NCBI GenBank assembly: GCA_036417435.1
Contig: CM070919.1
Coordinates: 34,712,318 to 34,776,317, forward strand
Origin: Inia geoffrensis
Taxonomy: Eukaryota > Chordata > Mammalia > Artiodactyla > Iniidae
Direction of reading: 5' to 3'
DNA: 64,000 nucleotides
Below, piece after piece: positions 35,387-48,328 of the stretch. The notes beneath the pieces are model-generated. The model made no database searches and was not told the origin of the DNA. It saw only the letters and a list, made by a program, of their open reading frames with translations. Position numbers and translations under genes: made by a program. Every line of letters starts with the position of its first letter. Position 1 is the first letter of the stretch.

Positions 35387-38300
35387 AAAGTCGAATATAG
35401 TTCTATATTTTAAAGGGCATGTAACTTCAGGGATACGAGGAGGGGAAAATGTAACGGGGATATTCTGACAAAACTGTCTTCCTTTATAGTTGTACAGAGT
35501 TAACTAATTTCTTTAGAAAAATATCAGGCAGTATTTGATATGTAATACAGGCAGTATTACTATTGTATTATCAGCAGTATGTTTCCCTTAATTATAATTT
35601 GTTAATCACCTATGTTTCCTTCTTTGTAATAAGGGAAATAAGTGTTTAAGTTCCATAAAGTAGAAATACCTATGGTAATATCTCTCAAAGGATTTGACAC
35701 CCCTCAGAGCATATTTTATTTTATATTTCTTCCTGGACTCAACATTACCAACTAAATCATAAACCCCTTATACCTGACTTTTAAAATTGGTTTTCCAAAA
35801 GACGCGTAGATAGGCAATCAATGATTCAGACTTGTTTGTTAAAATATTTGTAAACCGACATTTCGAAAAGCAGATCAGTAAAAATCAAAACACCAAAATT
35901 TTATGTAAAATACATTTTCTGTCCCTTTAGTACAGACATTTTTATGATGTGAGTAGATTTTGTTACAACCTATTATAACCCAGCCAAATATGCAAGGTGT
36001 TTATTTTTGCATTTAAACTACCGGTCTGATTTTTTCCCAACCGAAGACAAATGTACTGTTTTAAGTGTATAAATGAACCTAAGTTGACCAGCAGCCAGAA
36101 ATTCTCAGGTACCTATAGGAAACAAGATTGGATGGCATTTAATCATATGGTATACTGGTTAAAGCTGATGTGATTCAGCAATATAATTAAGATATCTTAA
36201 CTACATCAGCCCTATTTTATTACAAACTCACAAAAGCTCGTGGTACCTAGCTGCAAATTGATGACAGTATGTAAATGTAACCCCAGCTTGGCAAACACTA
36301 GCTTTTCCAGCAAAGTCATCTTGTGTTACAGACTATAGTGTGTCCAGTGAAACATGATTTGTGTCAGCTAAAACTACAGCCTGGTGCTACATTTGGTGTG
36401 TTATTACTTTAATCTAGTTATTGCAGCCTTGAAGTGTGGTTTAGCAAGTCCAGAGAAGAAATGTCAAAAGCACAGCCTAGCCTGATAATTAAGAATTTCC
36501 AGCAATAGAACAGAAAATTCCAGTATATTTCGCATTTGTTTATTTTGGAATAGGTTGACTTTCTATTTGAAAACTAGTATTATCTAATGTAAGAGAATAA
36601 TTAAAGCTTACCATTGTGTAATATTGCTTTCCATGATTGAGCTTCTGAAAAATTAGTTGAAGATGTGTCAGTAAAGTGGTAATTACATAGATTGAAAATT
36701 TTAAATCAAATATAGCCTTTAACACTAATATGAGAAGAAACATAGGGCCACTCTTCTGGACTGTGTTGGGGGTGGCTAATTATAAAACTGCTTTAGTTTA
36801 TAAAAATGTGAGTATGTATATACTTGTAGATAAGCCTTAAGAAAAATATTGTTATAAAATGCCTTAATAACAAAGTAGAGATAGTATAGGTAAGCATTTA
36901 ATCATCACACTTGAAAAAAACCAAAATCTAAATCAGTAATAAGTGATATTTAAAGATCAATATAATTTCACCCATAAGATATATCTGTCATTTTTTACTG
37001 ATGGAAGGAAGCAGATTCAGAATTTTCAGCTTTTTATATCACCATAACTGACTAAAATGCATTCACTGGAAAAACAATTAAGGATAGAAAAAAAAATAAC
37101 TGAGTTATGAATGGTAAATTTTCTGTGTGTGCTCTGTTTTTGCTCAGTGTTATTACATTATTTTGTTTCCCTTAATAAAAATTAATTATAATACCTAAGT
37201 TGTTTTAAAATACTTGAGTTGACTTTTTAAACCTGGAAAGTAATTGGCTATTTTGAAAAGCAAAATCAAAATTACCCAAAGGATAGACCTAACTTGCATA
37301 CACAGTGCAGTATGTTAACATCAGTAAGCTCACTGTATTTATATACATAGGTGTAATATTGTATATTTTAAGTGAAACATTTTGCGTGAGCATCAAGGAA
37401 TTACACTACAGGTTAAGTTAATCATGTGATCTTTGAACTTTATCACAGCCAGTGACTTCATCACCTATAGATAGCAAATTTATCAAGTCTTAGGTTATTA
37501 CAGTTATATGTTCATATACATCAATGCTTATGGAATTGTGATTGTCAAATATATTAACTCCGAATGATTCATATGAAATATTAAACAATAACTTATACAC
37601 AAAAACTTAATAAGATAAAAACCAAAATAATACACAGTCAATGATATCTGAAAATAATTGTTTCTCACCCTTTTTAGAAACTAAAGAAAATTTATATTTT
37701 AGATTTATAAGGTGAATTAACAATTCCAGCGAAAGTTATTTCAAATGCACTAGTCTCAAATGAGTTTCTCTCTCCTGTCCAGCCATACACATTGGCAGGA
37801 TAAGCAATTAGGCAATATAAGTATTACACATTATTCACATATATGTAATTTGCTTAAATTTATACGTAAATTATATCTAAATATAAATTATTTATACGTA
37901 ACTTGTTTAAACTACACATAGATGGCACGTTGGAGACACGTTGGAGTTAGAGGACAAAATGCTTTAAAATTATTTTCTGAGATTGAATAAACTGGAAATT
38001 CTGTATTTGACTTAACTCTTCTCCAAGCACTGAAGAACAAAAATATCCAATATATTCAAATGTTTAGTGGTAAGAATATCTTCTTTCTAAATGCTGGACT
38101 ATTGAATAGTTTGAGAAGAATTTTTAAAAAAAAAACTTTAGTTTCAGAATATTGCATCAAAATATCACCTTATGTTGTTTTAAAAGCAACAGATTATGTT
38201 GAAGAAAGTAATTCATTTCATCATATTGCTTATATTAATTATTATATGCCTATACTTGAGAAAGTAAATGTAAAATAGTATGTTCTATTTGAATAATCCC

Positions 38301-38599
38301 GCATCGTACTTTTTAGCTTTGTTGTTATACTTAGCGTGATGAATAACATTTTCAGTTAGATCAAGAAAAGTAACTTTGCAATAATGTTTATGAGCAATAG
38401 AATGACAGAATAATCTTGTACATCACGGCCCACATGTTTTTTAGTTAATTTATTCTCATTCCTTCCATTATAATCATCCCCAAAAATGGTTTAAACCCTA
38501 CCTATCAAACTCTCCCATGAAAGGTTCATTACGTGCTCGGCATTCTATTTTTTTTATATTTTATTCATAGCAAGGTTCTAGGAGCTACTCTAACCGGAG
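35387..38599. other. Repeat-poor AT-rich DNA
   Basis: Over three kilobases contain no transposon I can recognise, in contrast to the surroundings. The block 36100-36430 includes a TGATGACAG site (36259-36267), which resembles a composite PBX-MEIS site, and several TAAT cores. Near 37855-37915 a short sequence (atttatacgtaa) occurs twice. No gene evidence. Repeat depletion may reflect constraint or just old, unrecognisable repeats. Confidence 0.45.
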
Positions 38600-38700
38600 G
38601 GGAGACACCTGGTGGGTTTAATTAGATTGCATCTGGCAGTAATTAGCAGCAAGGGATAAAAGCTGAACCAGCTGTAATAGTCTAGGTGACGTCAATTATT
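38600..38700. promoter_or_regulatory. Putative enhancer: E-box/homeodomain cluster with a perfect CRE
   Basis: Within 90 bases lie CACCTG (38606-38611), TAATTA (38619-38624), CATCTG (38630-38635), TAATTA (38640-38645), CAGCTG followed directly by TAAT (38669-38678), and the full palindromic CRE TGACGTCA (38687-38694) followed by AATTATT. The central CATCTG has a TAATTA on each side at spacings of 5 and 4 bases, resembling composite bHLH/homeodomain sites bound by TWIST/ALX-type pairs. This is known biology of such motifs; activity here is inference. Confidence 0.4.
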
Positions 38701-38710
38701 GTACTGAGAC

Positions 38711-40024
38711 TGTCCAGGAGAAAAGAGTCCTGACCTTGGGAAGACAGTGAAAAACCCGTGGAAAAGTCTTGAGTTTAGAAAGGTCCACATATGAAATAAG
38801 GACCTCAACCAGTATTTTCCAACCAGAGGAGATCTGCAATATTCAAAGTCCATGGAAAGCAAGACCTACTCTCCTAGTAAATGTTGGGAGAACACTCGTG
38901 TGAGGTTGAATACTGAAGGGGAGTTGGAACGGTCTGGTGAACATTTGGCGAAAGACCATCTTGAATTGTGTTGCCTGCAATTCTGGCAGCTTAAGTTAAG
39001 TACCGGGTCCAAGTCAGATTTTAAAGGCGTTTTATTCACTTGGTAGGCCTATCACTTTAATCATATTGGATGTATTGTTACTGAACTTTGTAGTGGCACG
39101 TGTTGACATGAGGGCAGTGATGCTAGTTGTACGTTTGCAACCTTTGGGTGTCAGAGGCTGCATCACATAGACATTCTGTAAAGATCTACCCAGAGTCTTG
39201 ACTCCAGCCTGTGGGTATAACTACCATTCTCGTCTGTTTCTCAGAAGGAGAGGGTTTGACTCAGACAACTGTCAACATATAGAACAAAGTTGTGGTTTTC
39301 ATTTAGCTCTATATGGGGACAGAGGAATAATCTGAATCCGAGAAGAAACTGAAAAGCACCTTTTTCCAAACTATCACTTCGTCAAGACATATTTTGGGTT
39401 TGGGAACCCAGAGGCTACATCATTCGACTTGATCCTGTCAGGTTGCTTTTTAAATAGCTTCATCTCATATAACAGAGTTGACATGTCCACAGAATCTGCT
39501 GTGTTTGTGCACACGTTCAAAAAGGCAAGTTTGTCATTAAACTCTAGCTAACTGTCATTATTTCTCAAGTTTTGGGTGGAAAAAAGACGTTTGATCATCT
39601 TCATTGCTAAATTTGGAAAGCATATTGAGATGAAGATTGACTTGTTTCAAGAAAAGTAGTTTAAATAAAAATTTGGAAGGAAAAAAGCATAAATTAGGTA
39701 TATCCTGCTTCCATGCAGTCACGCTGTATCCAGGATGCATGTCCATCACCTCAGAAATTGACGAGCATTGGAAAAGCAGAGAATACAATATTCCTGAGGA
39801 ACTTCGAGGGTTAATGCACCAGCAAGTTCAGGTTCCTACTTTCCACTGCTGGAGAAAAGCTCATTACCAAATTAAACAAATTGACCCAAAAGTTGGAAGT
39901 TTGTTTTTTTTTTCCATTTTTGTCATCCACCGCAAGCCTCTTGCTTAAAGGTTTTTGGGAAACAGTTTATCTGGTGGTGTGATTATGCAGCTTAGAAACG
40001 GAAGATTCCTTTGAGATCATTCTG
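38711..40024. other. Non-coding DNA, nothing recognised
   Basis: No repeat was assigned. A 103-codon plus-strand frame at 39637-39948 has no known motif, and its end runs through a poly-T tract, arguing against coding function. Confidence 0.4.
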
Positions 40025-40165
40025 TTCAGTTTTCTTAAACAGTTAGCAAAGTTGAGGCTCAGAGAGGTGAAGTGACTTGTTCAAGGTCACAGAGCTCAGA
40101 CGCAGGTGCCAGAGTCAGGTCCCCAGCCTGGCTCCGTGCCAGCCAGTGGCTTTTCCACTGGAGTG
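40025..40165 (-). mobile_element. MIR SINE, antisense
   Basis: The conserved core in reverse complement is clear: gttgaggctcagagaggtga, agtgacttgttcaaggtcac, agagctcagacgcagg. The tRNA-related end follows with ccagcctggctccg-like sequence. It is among the better preserved MIRs in the window. Confidence 0.9.
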
Positions 40166-43100
40166 CTTGCTCTCTTCCTGAGGGTCCCCCTTCTCCTCAG
40201 AGTTTTCTGCTGGATATACTCTCTCCTTAAATGTGTTTAGGATTTTAAAAAATTATTGCCAGGAATTCTAATTAAAGTGTTTCCAAACCATGAAATATTA
40301 AAATTAAATTCTCATATCTAAAATTGAAATGTATGTTTTTTGGAAAACTACTTTAAATATTCATTATAATGGTACTAACATTTTATGATACTTCCACAAA
40401 ATCTCACATGTAAGTTTCACGTGTCAGTACAGAAGTATCCTGTATTTTGAAAGTACTTTAAAAATTTAGCCATTTTGATGACTAAAAATGTAATGCTTTA
40501 TTTAAGCATCTAAACTCTTTGCACTTTTCAATGCGTTGCTTCACATAGAATTGTTGAAGTTTCTCATGTATGTGTGTTTAGTTTCCCTAACTGAAATGTG
40601 ATTTATTGGAGTAAAAGGATATTTTTTTTCCCATATCATTCTTAAAGTAATTAAGATACTACTCATCTCACAGCAGACATTTAAGACAGGGAAATATTAT
40701 AAACCATAAAAACGTGCTTGATATCAGGGATTCGTTGCAAATCAACAAGGTTTGCCGCCCTTCATTTTCTGGTTGAACGGTCTTGTGAGCTCTTGCAAGA
40801 TGGAGCCTCATTTTCTAACTTGTATGGTCCTGAGGAGGGGCATATATGAATTATATGCGGGAAAAGTAAGTGCTAGGGCTGGCACAAAATAGACAGTCAT
40901 TTACTGGGACTTCTTACTGCATCAAGATGAAAAATTCAACTGCGTTTAAAGAGTTTTTGTTTATCCACATTTGCTGGTATGGTCTTCCTCCTGTTAAGTC
41001 AGAGAGCTCAGTGGTCGGCAAAATTAGGATACATGACCTGCAAAGAAGAAGCAAGTCTATGTCTGCTTTTGTCTTCGGTGATACGTTTTTCTGCTCTTTT
41101 CAGAAACATTTCTTGAAAGTCAGACTTTCCACTCCCAAAGCGTCTCTTTGTATGTTAAGGCCCAAGATTGGAGGGATGGGCCTAGAGTTTTATGCTAAGC
41201 TGTAGAATGGGAAGTCTGCACCATATGAGGCAGGCAATGCCTACTTTGTGGAAGAGACAGCAATAAAAAATCCTTCGTGAAAGAAGAGAGAATCTGGAGA
41301 GAAGAAAGTGAGATATTTGAAATGGTCTGTGAGTAAGGATTCATCTGACCTCCACAAAGGGAGTAACATAAAGGCCTAAGCCACGGGGAGATGCAGGGAC
41401 CACAGGCGGGCAAGCATCTGAGCTTCCTGTCCCTCTGGCCTTGCCCCTTGGGCAGAAAGCAGAAGATTGAGGAGTTTCAAAACCTAAAAAAACCTGCTGC
41501 TATCCCACCAGAGTAGGCTTCCACTCATTTCTAGATTGGGACAAAATAGCCCTCGGGCAATTGGATGGGATTGAAAAGCACAACACGTAAGCTTCTTAAA
41601 TGGCATTCAGGGAAAAACGTATTAAAACAAAAGGTTGTTCTGATGACCATTCACTGATTCTTGTCATGCATTGTCATGGCTCCACTGCTGATTCAGTTCA
41701 GGTGTAATATTAGCTGGGAACAGAATTGTAGTTAAGTGCAACAGTACCTCCTATAGCAGAGTATATATTGTCCCAGACAAGAAGTGTAAAGAGATTGCAT
41801 GTTGTAATGATTTAGTCAGTACAGATTTCCCAGCAGTCAATATGTCAGGTGCAGTAAGATGTGTTTCCTGCCCACAAGAAACTCACTGTCTGGTAAGGGA
41901 GAAAGAGAGATAAATACATCACTGCAATGTAACAAGTAGTAGGAGTTATAACAAATTTAAGAGCAAAATACCAGAAGAGTAGAGAGAGGCAGTTATTTCC
42001 TCTGCCCAAGGAGAGGGAGAGCCACGCCAAGGGAAGTGACTTTTGAAATAAAGTTGGGAAGTATGATATGAGGATAACACAGATACAGCACGTGTTGAAA
42101 TGGGGTTTTGCTGTTTCTTTAAGATCTGCATTCAGGAAGACGTGAAGGAAGTCAAGACAGAATGCAGGGAGCGGTTAGATCTCTGCTCTTAACACAGCCA
42201 TTTTAGGGTTCTCCTTTAAACATGAATATCCGTCAAAGACTCCCCCAGCCCCCAGATTCCAGGAATTGTTTTGGGATCCACAAGGGAAGGAGGCTTTGGA
42301 CTCGTTGAGTAAACGCATTTCAAAATCGAGTGAGGTACACTGGAAAAGCGATTCGTGAATACAGGGGGATACCTGAAATGATGAGATTTATGTCTGTAAG
42401 AAGATTGAAATATGTATTTTAAAATCAAGGGAGATGATAGAAAACAAAAGATTTACATCAAAAGGAGACTGAGATAGACTGATAAGCCTGAAACGTTACA
42501 GGGCTTTTTTGTTGGTTGATTGGTTTGAGTTTTAACTTTTACAATGTGTGGCGACATTGTTTTGATCACGGAGGGATGAATTCCTTCAGCAAAGGTCAGT
42601 TAATTGCCCCTAAATTAAAATTAGTGGAAGCGTATTCCAAAACAATGACAGCGTGCCTGTAGACTTGACATTAGGGAAAAACATGAAATTATGTGTCTAA
42701 ATGTAAGATACATGTTTCATTCATATATAATATGCAATAAAGGAAGCATTGGATTGCTGATGACAGCAATTTCATTTAGGTTTGCACTGTTTATTAATAT
42801 GGATAAATGTATCCATATTTATGTAACATTAGGCTCGTAATAAACTCAAACACACTGAAGCTATGAAACACTTTTATTACAATAAAAGACAGAAGAATGT
42901 CTTACGTAAAGTAATGGCATAAAATCGCTTTCTAAGCATCACATAGCAGAATGTATATATGACGTTTCTGTCTTGAAGCAATGATTGTTTCACTCTGGTA
43001 TCAATTATAGCCAGATTACAAAGTACTACATTTTCCAGGGTGGGACGGAAAGGGGCAGGCCAGACAGGTTTGAGGGTCAGCAGCTGTAATGTCCTCTGTG

Positions 43101-43280
43101 AATGGTGCCACTTGTATGTAGCAGATGCTCAGAGGATGTGGGAATGTTTGGATTCAGCCAGAGTACACAGCTGCCACGTGAGTACAGTTACCTGCAAACC
43201 ATTTCCTCTGTCCCAGTGGTTCAGTAGATCTGAGGGAAAACTGGTACATGAGGATGTGAGGTTATTTCTAAAACACCTGT
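40166..43280. other. Non-coding DNA with one ancient repeat fragment
   Basis: At about 41845-42080 phrases such as cctgcccacaagaaactcac and aaggagagggagagccac resemble the unresolved ancient repeat seen at 52925-53720. A 111-codon frame at 40870-41205 shows no known domain. No gene evidence. Confidence 0.4.
42796..42819. repeat. Perfect 10-bp inverted repeat, 4-nt loop
   Basis: The arms aatatggata and tatccatatt are separated by AATG. The small hairpin lies in AT-rich DNA and may be chance. Confidence 0.85.
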
Positions 43281-43289
43281 GGAAACTAT

Positions 43290-43968
43290 CTTTTTTAACT
43301 GAAATATAGTTGATTTACAATGCGTTTAGCTTCAGGTGTACAGCACAGTGATTCAGATATAGATATATATATATATATTTATTTATTTAATTATTTTACC
43401 TTATAGGTTATTATAATATATGGAGTATAGTTTCCTGTGCTATGCAGTAGGTCCTTGCTGGCTATCTATTTTATATAGAGCAGTGTATCTATGTTAATCC
43501 CATCCTCCTAATTCATCCCCCCCCCCCTTCCCCTTTGGTAACCATAAGTTAGTTTTCTACACCTGTGGGTCTATTTCTGTTCTGTAAATAAGTTCACTTA
43601 TATCTTTTTATTTTTCAGATTCCACATATAAGCAATAGCATATGATATTTGTCTTTCTCTGTCTAGCTTACTTCACTTAGGAAGGTAATCTCTAGGTCCA
43701 TCCATGTTGCTCTAAATGGCCTGATTTCATTCCTTTCTATGGCTGAGTAATATTCCAATATATATATGCATGTAGGTATAAGCGTATACATATACACACA
43801 CACCACGTCTTCTTCATCCATTCATCTGTTGATGGACATGTAGGTTGCTTCCATGTTTTGGCTACTGTAAATTGTGCTGCAGTGAGCATTGGGGTGCATG
43901 TATCTTTTTGAATTATAGTTTTCTCCAAATATATGACCAGGAGTGAAATTTCTGGTTCATATGGTCCT
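43290..43968 (-). mobile_element. Cetartiodactyl LINE-1 3' region, antisense, with target-site duplication
   Basis: About 680 bases of L1 in reverse complement: ctgaaatatagttgatttac, ttcctgtgctatgcagtagg, a run of 11 C near 43519-43529, cacatataagcaatagcata, ctctaggtccatccatgttg, and gatggacatgtaggttgctt. The duplication ggaaactat flanks it at 43281-43289 and 43969-43977. It is 5'-truncated and carries AT- and ACAC-rich expansions at 43355-43385 and 43755-43803. Confidence 0.92.
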
Positions 43969-43977
43969 GGAAACTAT

Positions 43978-45079
43978 TTATCTTACAAACTCCTAAAGCT
44001 GCAGGGTTTCTGACAACTTTACCATCAGCCCTAGTTAGGTCCCCACTGTTGCTCTCCTTTCCATTGCCTGTGGCCCAGTGAAGTCCTTCCAGACAGACTT
44101 CTCCTGGCGTAAGTGGCACATACAAAAAATAGGGAAAAATTATGCTTCATTAAGTCATTTCCATTCCTAGTCTTTGTTTTTTAACCCTAGCATACCATTT
44201 GGGCTCAAAATTGATCTTGAATAAGTCAACTTTGCCATTGTATCTAGGACAGTGTAGGTTTAGATTTTTCAAGCCCCGGTGACTCAACCATTCTAGATTC
44301 ATCCAAAAACGTATAAAGACATAGTCTCACATTTACTCTCTAATGCAGTAAGGGAAATATTGAAGTGCTATGAAGACCTTGTCACGTATGCTCTTTAGAT
44401 CTGTATACTGGATGAGCTGTCAAAAGAGTTGACATTGTTGAGCACATTGATGATAAACCTGACATAGGATCACAACAGAAACCGCCTGTTTTCTCCTTCA
44501 CAGGAAGTTTCTGCAGATCACAGTTCAATTCAGCTGTTGCTGTGCAGGGTATTGGTGGGGCTTTTAAGAAGGTCAGAAGGCCAAAGGCTACTACTAATTG
44601 ATTCTTTTGCTTACTATCACTAATTCTGGATTTGCACTGTCAACAGAAAGCTGATAAAATCTTCCTGGGTTCTAAAGAACGATGCTCTTCACATACCCAG
44701 AAGAATTTTACAGGTAGTGTCCAGTAATTGGCCCATTGAGCTGTAGCACTTAGACAGAATTTTTGTTTCCTTTATTGTTAAAAATAACTGCAGGGGGGAG
44801 CTGTCTAAAGCTTGATTTTAAGCCTTCTCTGAAGAAATTTTTGATGACTACACAGGCATGACTTATATTCTGACCAAAGACAATGTGAGGTGTAATACAG
44901 AAAATAGAGAACCAAAAGAGAGGCACATCTTATAACAATCTGTGATTTTTTTTTTTTAATGAAAACTGATGAGAGCCATTGACTTTGAAGGAAAAAGAAA
45001 TCTTATGAAATAATTATCCTTAAAGAAATGTTCAATTTTTAATAAAGATGTATCTTGAAATTTATTTTTAATGTAGTAT
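43978..45079. other. Non-coding DNA, nothing recognised
   Basis: No gene or repeat was identified between the two LINE-1 insertions. Confidence 0.4.
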
Positions 45080-46597
45080 GATTTTTTTTTAAAGACTATA
45101 TTTTAGAGCATTTCTGCATTTACCACAAAATTGAGAGGAAGGTACAGAGATTTCCCCTATAGCCCCTGCCCCGACACATGCATGGCCCTCCTCCATTATC
45201 AACATCGCTCACCAGAATGGTACAGTTTTTATCAGAGTATTTTTACTGCCCTAGAAACCCTCTGTGCTCTGCCTGTCCATCTTTCCCTCACCCCCTACCC
45301 CTGGCAACCACTGATCTGTTTATTGTCTCCATAGTTGGGCTCTTTCCAGAAGGTCATACAGTTGGAATCATAGAGTATACAGCCTTCTCTGATGGACCTC
45401 TTTCGTTTAGTACTATATTTTTAAGTTTCCTCCGTGTCTTTTCAAGGCTCATTAGCTCATTTTCTTTTAGTGATGAGTAATATTCCATCATCTGGACCAC
45501 TACAGTGCATATTTACTCATTCACCCACTGAAGAACATCTTAGTCACTGCTGAGTTTTTTCAGTTATGAGTAAAACTGTTATAAACATCTGTATGAAGGT
45601 TTTTGTATTGACGTAAGTTTTCAGTTCGTTCGGGTAAATACCAAGGAGTGAAAAGGCTAGACTGTATGGTAAGAGCATGTCTGCTTTTGTTAGAAGGCAC
45701 CAGACTGCCTCCCACAGTGGCTGGACCATCTTGGCATCCCCACCAGCAATGAATGGGAGTTGCTTTTGCTCCACATTCTGACCAGTGTTCGGTGTTGTCA
45801 GTGTTTCAGATTTTGGCCCTTCTAATAACAGTGTAGTGGTATCTCATTATTACTTTAATTTTCATTTCTCCAGTGACATATGATGTGGAACATCTTTTCA
45901 TATGCGTATTTGCCATCTGCACATCTTCTTTCACCAGGTGTCTGTAAAGGATTTTAGCCCATTTTTAAAAAAATGGGTGGATTGTCTTCTTGTTGAGTTT
46001 TTAGGGGTTATTTGTGTTTTTTGGATAATAGTACTTTATCAGATGTGTTTTTCAAAAATATTTTCTCCATCTGTGGCTCATCGTCTCATTCACTTGACAC
46101 TGTCTTTCACAGAACAGATACATGGATATACTTTTTATTTTAATGAAGTTCAGCTCACCAGTTATTGTATGAATGGTGACTTTGGTGTGTATTTAAAAGA
46201 TGACCATACCTAGGGTCATCTAGGTTTTTTCCTGTATTATCTTCTAGGAGTGTTATGGTTTTGCATTTTACATTTAGACCTCTGATCCATTTTCATTTAT
46301 TTTTTGAATGGTGTAAGGACTGTGCTTAGGTTCATTTTTCTGCGTGTGAGGTCCAGTTTTTCCAGCACCATTTGCTGAAAAGACGGCCTTTGCTCCATGG
46401 CATTCTTTGCTCCTTTTCAAAGAGCAATCAACTGTATTTATGGGTGTGTCTGTTTCCAGGCCCTCTGTTCTGAGCAGTTTGTCTGTTCTTTCACCAATAC
46501 CACACTGTCCTGATTACTGTAGTTTTATAATGTGTCTTGAAGTCGGGAGCATTGTCTCCACAATTTGCTCTTCTCCTTCATTATCCTGTTGGCTTTT

Positions 46598-46921
46598 CTA
46601 GGTCTTTTGCCCCCTGTGTATAAAATTTAGAATTTGTTTGTCAATATCTATGAAATAACTTTCTGGGATGTTGCTTGGGATTGCATTGAATCTATAGATC
46701 AAATTGCGGAGAACAGACATCTTGACAATATTGAGTCTTTCTACCCAAGCACGTAGAATATCTCTCCATTTATTTAATTCTTTCATTTTATTCATTGGAG
46801 TTTTGTAGTTTTTCTCATATAGATCCTGTACATATTTTGTTAGATTTATATGTAAGTATTTCATTTTGGGGAGTGCTAATGTAAATTCCTCTGTTTTAAA
46901 TTTCAAATTCCACTTATTCAA
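46598..46921 (-). pseudogene. LINE-1 ORF2 fragment downstream of the reverse transcriptase
   Basis: A 107-codon frame whose peptide includes KYLHINLTKYVQDLYEKNY and ERLNIVKMSVLRNLIYRFNA, a close match to the ORF2p segment just after the reverse-transcriptase domain (family form: KYLGINLTKDVKDLY; INIVKMSILPKAIYRFNAIP). Reading starts after a frameshift or stop relative to the upstream RT frame. It cannot make a working protein. Confidence 0.9.
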
Positions 46922-46975
46922 GATTGTATCCTACAATCTTGCTATAATTATTTATTGATTCCGGGAGGTATTTTG

Positions 46976-47236
46976 TCAATTTTCTTTCAAATTTTCTACA
47001 TAGATGATCATGTCATAAGTCAACAGTGACAGTTGCATGTCTTCCTTCCTAATCTGTATACCTTTTATTTCCTTCCTCTGCCTTATTGCATTAACAAGGT
47101 CTTCCAGTACCATGTTGAAAAAGAGTGTTGAGAGGGGACATCCCCGCCTTGTTCCTGATCTTAGTGGGAAAGGTTCCAGTTTCTCATCATTAGGTATGAT
47201 GTTAGCTGTAGGTGTTTTGTAGATAGCTTTTATCAA
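46976..47236 (-). pseudogene. LINE-1 ORF2 reverse-transcriptase fragment with destroyed active site
   Basis: An 86-codon frame covering the RT palm: [19 protein letters not shown], then the [10 protein letters not shown] motif (family TGTRQGCPLS) and the catalytic box. The box should read FADD but here reads LTYDM, so the first of the two adjacent catalytic aspartates is replaced by tyrosine. The frame ends shortly after. This is a dead remnant. Confidence 0.93.
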
Positions 47237-48328
47237 TTTGAGAAAGTTCCCCTCTATTCCTAGTTTATTGAGAATTTTTATCGTAAATGGGCATTGGATT
47301 TTGTCAAAAATATTTTCTTTGCATCTACTTATGTGATCATGAGACGTGATGGATTATATTGATTTTCAAATATTGAACCATCCTTGCATACCTGGGATAA
47401 ATCCCATGTTCGTGAGAGGTATTTGCCTATAGTTTTCTTGTTATAGCTTTGTCTGGTTTCGGTATTAGGGAAATGCTGGCCGTATAGAGTGAGTTAGGAA
47501 GTATTTCCTCTGCTCCTATCCTCAGAAAGATATTGTCGAGAATTTGTGCAATTTCCTCAAGTGTTTGGTAGAATTCACTAATGAACCCATCTCAACCTGG
47601 TGTTTTCTCTTTTGGAAGGATTAATTATTGATTCAATTTCTTTAACTATAGGCCTGTTGAGATTGTTTATTTCTTCTGTGTGAGTCCTGGCAGATGGTGT
47701 CTTTCAAGGAATTAGTTCATTTCATCTAGGTTATCAAATTTGTGGACATAGAGTTGTTTATAGTATCCCTTTTTTATCTTTGTAATGTCCATGGCATCTG
47801 TGGTGATGTCTCCTCTTTCATTTCTGACATTAGCAATTTTTGTTCTTTCTCTTTTTTCCTTAATTATCGTGGCTAGAAGCTTAACAATTTTATTTTTATT
47901 TTCTAAGAACCAGATTTTGGTTTAGTTGACTTTATTGATTCCCTGTTTTCAATTTCACTGATTTTATACTATAATTCGTATTTCTTTTCTTCTGCTTACT
48001 TTGACTGAATTTACTCTTCTTGTTCTAGTTTCTTAAGGTTGAAATGTAGGTGATTGATCTTTGATCTTTCTTCCTTTCTAATATATGTATTAAATGCTAT
48101 ATATTTTCCTCTAAGCACTACTTTCACTGCATCTCACAAATTTTGATAAGTTGTGTTTTCATTTTCATTTACTTCAAAATACTTAAAAATTTCTCCTGAT
48201 TTCTTCTTTGACTCATGTGTTATTTAGAAACATGTTATTGAATCTCTACTTATTTTTAGATTTTTCCTGTTATCTTTCTGTTAATTCTGTTGTGGTCTGA
48301 GAGCAGACATTGCATGATTTCTCTTCTA

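Larger units (their letters stand above)
45080..48328 (-). mobile_element. LINE-1 (L1M-type), 3.2 kb, 5'-truncated, antisense
   Basis: The largest element in the window. The T-rich left end (45082-45091) is the A tail. It is followed by 3'UTR phrases (gagcatttctgcatttacca; ttgagaggaaggtacagaga), the gtttttccagcaccatttgc segment near 46355, and ORF2 coding sequence read on the minus strand up to about 48328. The 5' break falls in ORF2 between the endonuclease and reverse-transcriptase regions, so ORF1 and the endonuclease are absent. Stops and frameshifts split ORF2 into short frames. No clear target-site duplication. The age is older than the cetartiodactyl L1 ends elsewhere here. Confidence 0.9.

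Noticed and set aside
39637..39948. 103-codon frame as a possible exon
   Set aside because: The frame continues through a poly-T tract giving a phenylalanine run, lacks a credible splice donor, and shows no known motif.
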